64,000 nt of DNA. Source: Parvularculaceae bacterium (GTDB taxonomy: Bacteria > Pseudomonadota > Alphaproteobacteria > Caulobacterales > Parvularculaceae). The translations under genes and the position numbers were made by a program. The DNA lies in the NCBI GenBank assembly GCA_021776465.1, contig JAJFFU010000216.1, positions 84,518-148,517 on the forward strand, read 5' to 3'. Shown here one piece after another: positions 58,584 through 64,000 of this stretch (position 1 is its first letter; the number at the start of each line of letters is the position of its first letter). Below the pieces are notes generated by a model, which saw nothing but the letters and a program-made list of their open reading frames with translations, ran no database searches and had not been told where the DNA came from.

Positions 58584-58629
58584 AATATTGATTATATTGG
58601 CGGTGTCTAAACGATAAATAATCAATATT
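58584..58629. repeat. Perfect 12-bp inverted repeat AATATTGATTAT...ATAATCAATATT (22-nt spacer)
   Basis: Direct reading in the convergent intergenic gap. Confidence 0.75.
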
Positions 58630-58689
58630 ATCCGAGGAAGCCTAAAATCACGTTCGTTCTCGGCTTTTATTTTTTATTTCGTCTATCTA

Positions 58690-61377
58690 TTACGTTTCAG
58701 ATGGGATTTCCTTAATACTGCCTCCTTCAGCTATTTTTACTCCACCACCTTGCTCATTTAAAAGGCTAGCAATCTGAATCAAAGTGCCCTCACACTTGTA
58801 ATAAGTTTTTGATCTGTAGGAGGTTTTATTGATGACCACTTGATGGTTTTCTAACTCTCTACCCACTACTACGTCCTTGTCTTTATGAATTAAAATACCA
58901 CTTTTATCAAATTTATAAGGGTCTAACGCTGAACCTGATAATGGGGTGACTCTGGCTCCGATCTCCCAACTTTTGCCCTCGCCAATAACATTAATAGCGC
59001 TTGTAATTTGAGCTACAGTCCCTTCAATGATATAACTATCAGGATCAGTCATCGCTTCTTGGGTAAGGACAGGCTCATCCTCTTCAAGCTCCACCACTCT
59101 AACATCATCAACAGTAAATTTTTCGCCACAACCATCTTCATCACATTCAGAATGCGCCTTTCCTTCCACGATTCCACCATCATTCATTACGTCTTGGTTT
59201 ATGACATGACGTACGAGTGGTGGTTTTGGAATAGTAGGTTTATTAGAGTCGGGATTCCAACCCATACAATCAGCTAACTCCAATAAATATTTTTTTGCTA
59301 TATCAGTCGATGATATTATCCGTTTTTTGTGTGGAATTTTAAGTTTTTGGTTTAAGTCGAAACTAAGTTTTATGCTTCCAAAATCAAGTGCTGGGGTAGG
59401 ATGCTCTGGTGACGGGTCGATAAACTTAAAAACGGACCCTTGGGGGAGAGCCTGATCGATGTCTTCTCTTTCTTTCTTAGTAAGCGACCCAATCACCACC
59501 TGATGATTAAGGATAACTTCAATAAATTTTTCGGTTTTTTCCCTTTGAATCTCAAGATTGATTTTCTTATTTTCCCATGACTGACGTTCAATATACATAG
59601 ATATATCTACATCTTTTGAGAAGTCGTCAGTATTGGTTAGAGCCTTAAACACCCATCCTTCTGGGATCAGATTATAAGGGTGATGAAACCCTTTATTTAT
59701 CTCATTTACCACTTTGTGTTGAATGCCCCCAAATACCATTCCGAATGGATCGAGAGGAGTGTTGGAGACATGAATATCCATTAACGTGTTATAGACTTCA
59801 TCACTTACTTCTACACGGCGCTTTGCATAGACCGATGTGGTAGGGTTGAACAACTGAACTCCGATATATTTTCTTACATCTGTATTTTGGGGTTTTGAAG
59901 GTGGATTCTGAGTTAAATCGATGGGAAGTTTCACTACAAGGACTGTTAAAGGAGTATAGTTATTTTCACGATTGTCGATTACCCGATGATTACCGTCTAA
60001 CAAGTACCAAATACCATTATATACCACAAGTAACGGGCGGTTTTTTTCGTTATGTTCAAAATCGTCGAGAGAGGGGAATCGGCGTCTATGTTTTACGCGA
60101 TCTGACTTTTCTGGTAAAACATACCACTGAAATGTGAAGATCGGTTGGTCTGGGGGCAATTCCTGTTCTAATGCATATCCTTCAGGAAAAGAAAGACTAT
60201 TCGAATCAAACCCTTCAATAGAAAGGAGTTCTTTCCTTTGGGAAGGTGAAGCTAGAGGCAACGGGTTGGCCTTAGCAGTTGTGGGTATACCATATAGTTT
60301 GCCATCTACAGTTGTCCTTACCATTACCTTTTCGGCAAGATTCGCATAGTCTACATACTCAGCGGTCTCCACATCTAAGTCCTCTGCCTCCATTAAACGC
60401 TCAGCCTCTTTGAGCGCCGAGTCCATGTCAGTGAATTCATTACTTATCTCATAGTCTGATCCGAAATATTTTGTGACAGATATAACTGTTGGAAAGACAA
60501 AAATCTGAACATAAAGAGGTTTTTTTATGTGGAAATACTCCAATGAAGAATCTTGTTTGTTTGTTGGACGCCAGTCGGAAGAAAACCGTAAGGTCAAAGG
60601 GTCAGCTAGGGATTGGTTATCAAGGAAGGTGTCTCTCATATACATTGGTTCCACTATCGGGCTATCAGACAGCGCGCCCCCTTGCTCATAAGTATTGAGG
60701 TCTAATCCTTCGATTTTCGATTTTTCTATGAATGATGTTTTTATCTCAGGAACTAGGTAATGTGAGTTTAGGGTTGCGGGAGTATGACCCGTTTTTTTAG
60801 CGACCTTCTTAACCACTTCGTTAAATTGCTTTACGCGGTGTTTTTCCTCTTTTCCAGCTTCAATCCGTCCTAAATAACTTAAGACATGTTCATTAGAAAG
60901 ATACCCCCGAATATCCTTAGAGGTTACTCCATAATCTGAGAGGTACCTATTGATTCGATCAGCTTTTATCTGGAAGTCCTTGGAAGTAGTAAATACCTGT
61001 TTAGATGGAGAGTTATCTATAGCGCGTCTAAGTCCAGAGGATATTTTTTCGCTTGTGACGGTTTTTTCATGATCCACACCAGATTTACCGCGGTAATTAA
61101 ACGTTATTGAATTTCCTTTAAGAGAAATGTGCTTCTTAGTGAAGCCAGTGACTCCGTAATGCCCGTTCTCACTAGCAGACTCTTCATTGCCCACCCTTTC
61201 AAGAGTTGTGAGCATTATTTTAATCACTAAGGCAGTCAGAAAGTCTTTTTCTTTTTCAGAGTCAAGGTCTTTATTTACCTGCCGTTTTAAACTTCCTATA
61301 TTGGAAGCAAGGGTGTGAATGGAATCTTTCTTCTTATCCCAACGCTCTTTGATGTCTTGATCTGATGGCTGCTCCAT
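58690..61377 (-). CDS. Topoisomerase IB (poxvirus-type) domain fused to a large C-terminal region with ParB-like and GG-spaced segments
   Basis: RVGNEESASENGHYGVTGFTKKH, RGKSGVDHEK, GVTSKDIRGYL, KKTGHTPATLNSHYLVPEI: catalytic R61, K98, R157, H198, Y207; downstream LLVVYNGIWYLLDGNHRVIDNR is ParB-like. Confidence 0.85.
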   Translation of the reverse strand: MEQPSDQDIKERWDKKKDSIHTLASNIGSLKRQVNKDLDSEKEKDFLTALVIKIMLTTLERVGNEESASENGHYGVTGFTKKHISLKGNSITFNYRGKSGVDHEKTVTSEKISSGLRRAIDNSPSKQVFTTSKDFQIKADRINRYLSDYGVTSKDIRGYLSNEHVLSYLGRIEAGKEEKHRVKQFNEVVKKVAKKTGHTPATLNSHYLVPEIKTSFIEKSKIEGLDLNTYEQGGALSDSPIVEPMYMRDTFLDNQSLADPLTLRFSSDWRPTNKQDSSLEYFHIKKPLYVQIFVFPTVISVTKYFGSDYEISNEFTDMDSALKEAERLMEAEDLDVETAEYVDYANLAEKVMVRTTVDGKLYGIPTTAKANPLPLASPSQRKELLSIEGFDSNSLSFPEGYALEQELPPDQPIFTFQWYVLPEKSDRVKHRRRFPSLDDFEHNEKNRPLLVVYNGIWYLLDGNHRVIDNRENNYTPLTVLVVKLPIDLTQNPPSKPQNTDVRKYIGVQLFNPTTSVYAKRRVEVSDEVYNTLMDIHVSNTPLDPFGMVFGGIQHKVVNEINKGFHHPYNLIPEGWVFKALTNTDDFSKDVDISMYIERQSWENKKINLEIQREKTEKFIEVILNHQVVIGSLTKKEREDIDQALPQGSVFKFIDPSPEHPTPALDFGSIKLSFDLNQKLKIPHKKRIISSTDIAKKYLLELADCMGWNPDSNKPTIPKPPLVRHVINQDVMNDGGIVEGKAHSECDEDGCGEKFTVDDVRVVELEEDEPVLTQEAMTDPDSYIIEGTVAQITSAINVIGEGKSWEIGARVTPLSGSALDPYKFDKSGILIHKDKDVVVGRELENHQVVINKTSYRSKTYYKCEGTLIQIASLLNEQGGGVKIAEGGSIKEIPSET

Positions 61378-61384
61378 TGAAACT

Positions 61385-61395
61385 AAACTTAGTTT
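61385..61395. promoter_or_regulatory. AAACTWAGTTT palindrome upstream of the 58690..61377 gene (one of 8 copies)
   Basis: Copies at 9649, 14958, 37127, 42810, 47950, 57448, 59360 and 61385. Confidence 0.65.
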
Positions 61396-61452
61396 ATGAA
61401 TGAGTTATCTGCTAGAATAATATTGGTTGCTCAAAATTATCGATAATTCTTG

Positions 61453-61460
61453 TATATTTG
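61453..61460 (+). promoter_or_regulatory. -7-like box TATATTTG
   Basis: Matches TAnnTTTG 51 bp before ATG 61511; TTGC about 22 nt upstream. Confidence 0.45.
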
Positions 61461-61510
61461 AGTTTCAATTTACTAATAAGAATCCTCAATTGTAAATCAA
61501 ATCTGATATT

Positions 61511-62698
61511 ATGGCTAAGAAATCCGCCTCTGGTGCTAAAAAAAAGAAGAGTGCTGCTAAAAACCCCAAGGCTGCTGATAAAAAAATAAACGTTAAAAAA
61601 GGTAATAGAAAAACCTCAGTGCCGAGGAAAGATGTGAAAGCGGCGGTACAGAAGGTGGCTAAAAAAGCCAAGCCAGAAAAAACCCTAGATTACAAGGCTA
61701 TACTTGAGATGCAATTCCCTGTTGCCAATTTCAACGCTGATGTATTAAAGCATGAATTAAAGAAAAGTAAAGCGGGCGCCATCAAGTCTATCTCCGCTAA
61801 ACTTGGGTTAGAATATAAGAGCGTAAAGGTTACTTTACCGGAAATCAACGCGCTTATTGATGAATACTATGTAGGTGAATTAGCTGAGAGTGTTGCTGAT
61901 GTCAATCAAGATGGAAAAGTTGACGGAAAAGACGCTGCAATTGTTGCGAAAGCTCTGAGTGATAGCGGAAAGCAGCTCACAGAGCGAGAAGCCATGGATA
62001 TAGAAGCGAAGAGCTTGGGACTCGCACATAAGGGAATTAAGGATGCCCAGCTTAGAGTTCTTATAGATCAGGTTAAGGCGGCGAATGCCACCATCACTCC
62101 TGAAGCAGCCGCGGCTGTCAAGTCAGCCACGAAAGGGGAAAAGAAACCTTCTGATGACGATAGGGAGGGAAATGCTGATGATTTAGATAGGGTTAGCGGA
62201 GATAATATTGATGCCGCAATCGCAAACGCACCAAGCTCCCCATCAGAAACACCTGCCTCCCCTCATAACTTCACAGCAGCGCCTGTTTCACAACAGACAC
62301 CGAGCGCGGTAGTCCAACCCCCTGAACGTGATCCAAATTGGAAACCAAAGCAGGCCTCGGATGATTTTCCAGACCCTATTCAGGTCAACCCATTATTAGC
62401 AAATGAAAATGCCAACCCCTCGGTATTCGCAGCCGCCACTCCGATAACTATAGATCAAGGGAAGATGAATGATTATGCTGCCGCTCTTGAAGGCACCATT
62501 AAAAATCGGCCACTTGCACATCTGCGCAATATCTCAATGAAGGATTTACGTAACATGCTTGACACCCCTAATTATCCCTTCACATATTCAATCGTACCCC
62601 AAAAGGGTGGGACGAACCAATATGAAATCATCCTTAATTTAGGAGATATTAAATCCAGAATACCAACCGCTGCACATCTGTGGCTCGGAGTGGATTAA
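61511..62698 (+). CDS. Lys-rich protein with dockerin/EF-hand-like loop
   Basis: N-terminal MAKKSASGAKKKKSAAKNPKAADKKINVKK; DVNQDGKVDGKDAAIVAKAL. Confidence 0.75.
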   Translation: MAKKSASGAKKKKSAAKNPKAADKKINVKKGNRKTSVPRKDVKAAVQKVAKKAKPEKTLDYKAILEMQFPVANFNADVLKHELKKSKAGAIKSISAKLGLEYKSVKVTLPEINALIDEYYVGELAESVADVNQDGKVDGKDAAIVAKALSDSGKQLTEREAMDIEAKSLGLAHKGIKDAQLRVLIDQVKAANATITPEAAAAVKSATKGEKKPSDDDREGNADDLDRVSGDNIDAAIANAPSSPSETPASPHNFTAAPVSQQTPSAVVQPPERDPNWKPKQASDDFPDPIQVNPLLANENANPSVFAAATPITIDQGKMNDYAAALEGTIKNRPLAHLRNISMKDLRNMLDTPNYPFTYSIVPQKGGTNQYEIILNLGDIKSRIPTAAHLWLGVD

Positions 62699-62796
62699 AA
62701 ATACTGCGCAGAGACCGAAAGTAGGCATAGGGTCTATGGATAGGTCAAACCGACGCCCTTAAGTGGGTTAAACTGATGGCTTAAACAAGTCATTTT

Positions 62797-62832
62797 GAAG
62801 GTTCTCACAGAAATGGAGGACCTTCTCTTTTT
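62797..62832 (+). terminator. Rho-independent-like terminator
   Basis: gaaggt...accttc stem followed by tcttttt, downstream of 61511..62698. Confidence 0.55.
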
Positions 62833-62944
62833 ACTCCATAACCAGGGAAATATTAATAACCTTAGCCCGCAGGGCGCATCTCACCGCTCGCGGGAAGTGT
62901 TCAGCAACTCGCGCTCCCTGCGAGGAGACGCGTTACTCTTTTTG

Positions 62945-63016
62945 TTGTGGGTCAGGGGATCGAACCCCGATTCTTAGGACCAAAACCTAATGTCCTGCCA
63001 GTTAGACGAACCCACA
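62945..63016 (-). tRNA. tRNA-Gln (anticodon UUG)
   Basis: Cloverleaf by eye: TGTGGGT/ACCCACA acceptor, TTAGG-TTTTGGT-CCTAA anticodon arm, GGGGTTCGATCCCC T arm. Confidence 0.9.
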
Positions 63017-63106
63017 ATATACATTTAGATGTCTCTAATAATTATCAGTTTATTCATACAAATGTCATTTTATAGGACATTTTATTTTATCTGTCCTATA
63101 TCTTAG

Positions 63107-63192
63107 TGCCGAGAGCGGGAATCGAACCCGCACGGGCATTACTGCCCACTGAATTTTAAGTCCAGCGTGTCTACCAATTTCACCATCTCGGC
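63107..63192 (-). tRNA. tRNA-Leu (anticodon UAA)
   Basis: GCCGAGA/TCTCGGC acceptor; CTTAAAA anticodon loop; long variable arm; GCGGGTTCGATTCCCGC T arm. Confidence 0.92.
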
Positions 63193-63202
63193 AAAATTCT
63201 TC

Positions 63203-63457
63203 TCAATCTATCAACCATAGTGGAAGCCTCGGAGGCTCATATTCAATGGTGTAAGGGCAATCATCTTTGGGTAGATCATAACAGTAGGGCTCTCTGTGAT
63301 CAGCCCCAATATTTGCATACCCCTTAGTCCCAGTTGGGTGATTACTCCACGACTCATTATAATATGGATATCTCCTCCCTGACTTACCTACCCAATTTAA
63401 CGGCTTGGTCTTGTAAGGTGTTAACCAAGCCACTATTTTTTCTCTTGTGATGTGCAT
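63203..63457 (-). CDS. Hypothetical small protein between tRNAs
   Basis: 84-aa ORF, not antisense to a tRNA. Confidence 0.5.
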   Translation of the reverse strand: MHITREKIVAWLTPYKTKPLNWVGKSGRRYPYYNESWSNHPTGTKGYANIGADHREPYCYDLPKDDCPYTIEYEPPRLPLWLID

Positions 63458-63474
63458 TATTCCTTAATCGTTTG

Positions 63475-63556
63475 TACGGGTGGAGGGACTCGAACCCTCA
63501 CGCCTTACGGCACATATTCCTAAGACAAGCGTGTCTACCAATTCCACCACACCCGC
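63475..63556 (-). tRNA. tRNA-Leu (anticodon UAG)
   Basis: GCGGGTG/CACCCGT acceptor, CTTAGGA anticodon loop, GAGGGTTCGAGTCCCTC T arm; one apparent anticodon-stem mismatch; no encoded CCA. Confidence 0.85.
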
Positions 63557-63872
63557 AAAACCAAAGGTTCCGGCAGTCAAATTTCGCGCCGGTCTATCCT
63601 GAAATCGCAACACAGTCAAAACCTGAATGTACCCAGATTTCCGCGACCGGTAATGCACCGCCTTGCGCAGACCAACCTGAACCGCTGGCTGGCGGCAGAC
63701 TTGCGCCACTGCTCATTCTGATAGCACGCCCTACGCCTGCACGCGGCGACTGCCCAAAATCTAGGCAAATTGCCTATTTTTCACGCAATGATCGCAATGG
63801 TGATTTGATTTTCTAGACCGGCCTTGTTATTAAGTATATGCTTTTATTTGTGTTTTTTCGATCGAGCATTCG

Positions 63873-63889
63873 TGGCATGCCGCATGCAT
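63873..63889 (+). promoter_or_regulatory. Sigma-54-type promoter (TGGCATGCCGCATGCAT)
   Basis: GG-N10-GC spacing close to TGGCAC-N5-TTGCA, upstream of a PII gene. Confidence 0.55.
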
Positions 63890-63929
63890 GGCGTGGCACA
63901 GCCCCTCTTTCGGGATTATGGAGGAATAA

Positions 63930-64000
63930 ATGAAGAAGATCGAAGCGATCATCAAGCCTTTCAAGCTGGACGAGGTGAAGGAGGCCCTTCAGGAAGTTGG
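63930..64000 (+). CDS. glnB/glnK: Nitrogen regulatory protein PII, N-terminus (partial)
   Basis: [24 protein letters not shown]; preceded by Shine-Dalgarno ggagga; truncated by the window end. Confidence 0.92.
   Translation, partial: [23 protein letters not shown]

Noticed and set aside
63464-63709. 81-aa minus-strand ORF and 63472..63816 plus ORF
   Set aside because: Both read through the tRNA-Leu gene or its complement and across the composition junction

Overview
About 62.7 kb of this window looks like part of a large AT-rich virus or provirus of a Bacteroidota host. The left edge cuts through a gene. The last ~440 bp look like a different, alphaproteobacterial sequence carrying the start of a PII (glnB/glnK) gene. 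The viral part has no terminase, portal or tail-assembly gene that I can recognise. It does have an FtsK/HerA-type (A32-like) ATPase and roughly 30 small single-TM, Lys-rich proteins packed into one minus-strand block (about 9-32 kb). It also has a family of related beta-rich 'TNTT...F' proteins (ORFs at 18987, 27790, 35330 and 41381, perhaps 42814), fibre-like ORFs, and lysis enzymes (M15 peptidase, GH19-like, holin). This gene content best fits a tailless, membrane-containing icosahedral virus, which is an inference. Further content: (i) a cluster of about 12 glycosyltransferase, sulfotransferase and FkbM-type methyltransferase genes plus an acyl carrier protein; (ii) an 895-aa ORF whose N-terminus is a poxvirus-like topoisomerase IB with all five catalytic residues; (iii) very large ORFs punctuated by 'xxGG-hydrophobic' motifs; (iv) an 11-bp palindrome AAACTWAGTTT found 8 times, mostly directly 5' of start codons; (v) a 683-aa protein with a duplicated domain, one copy apparently interrupted by a beta-propeller. 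Three tRNA genes (Gln-UUG, Leu-UAA, Leu-UAG) sit at the right end, next to the composition junction. All homology calls are from reading motifs; no database search was run.
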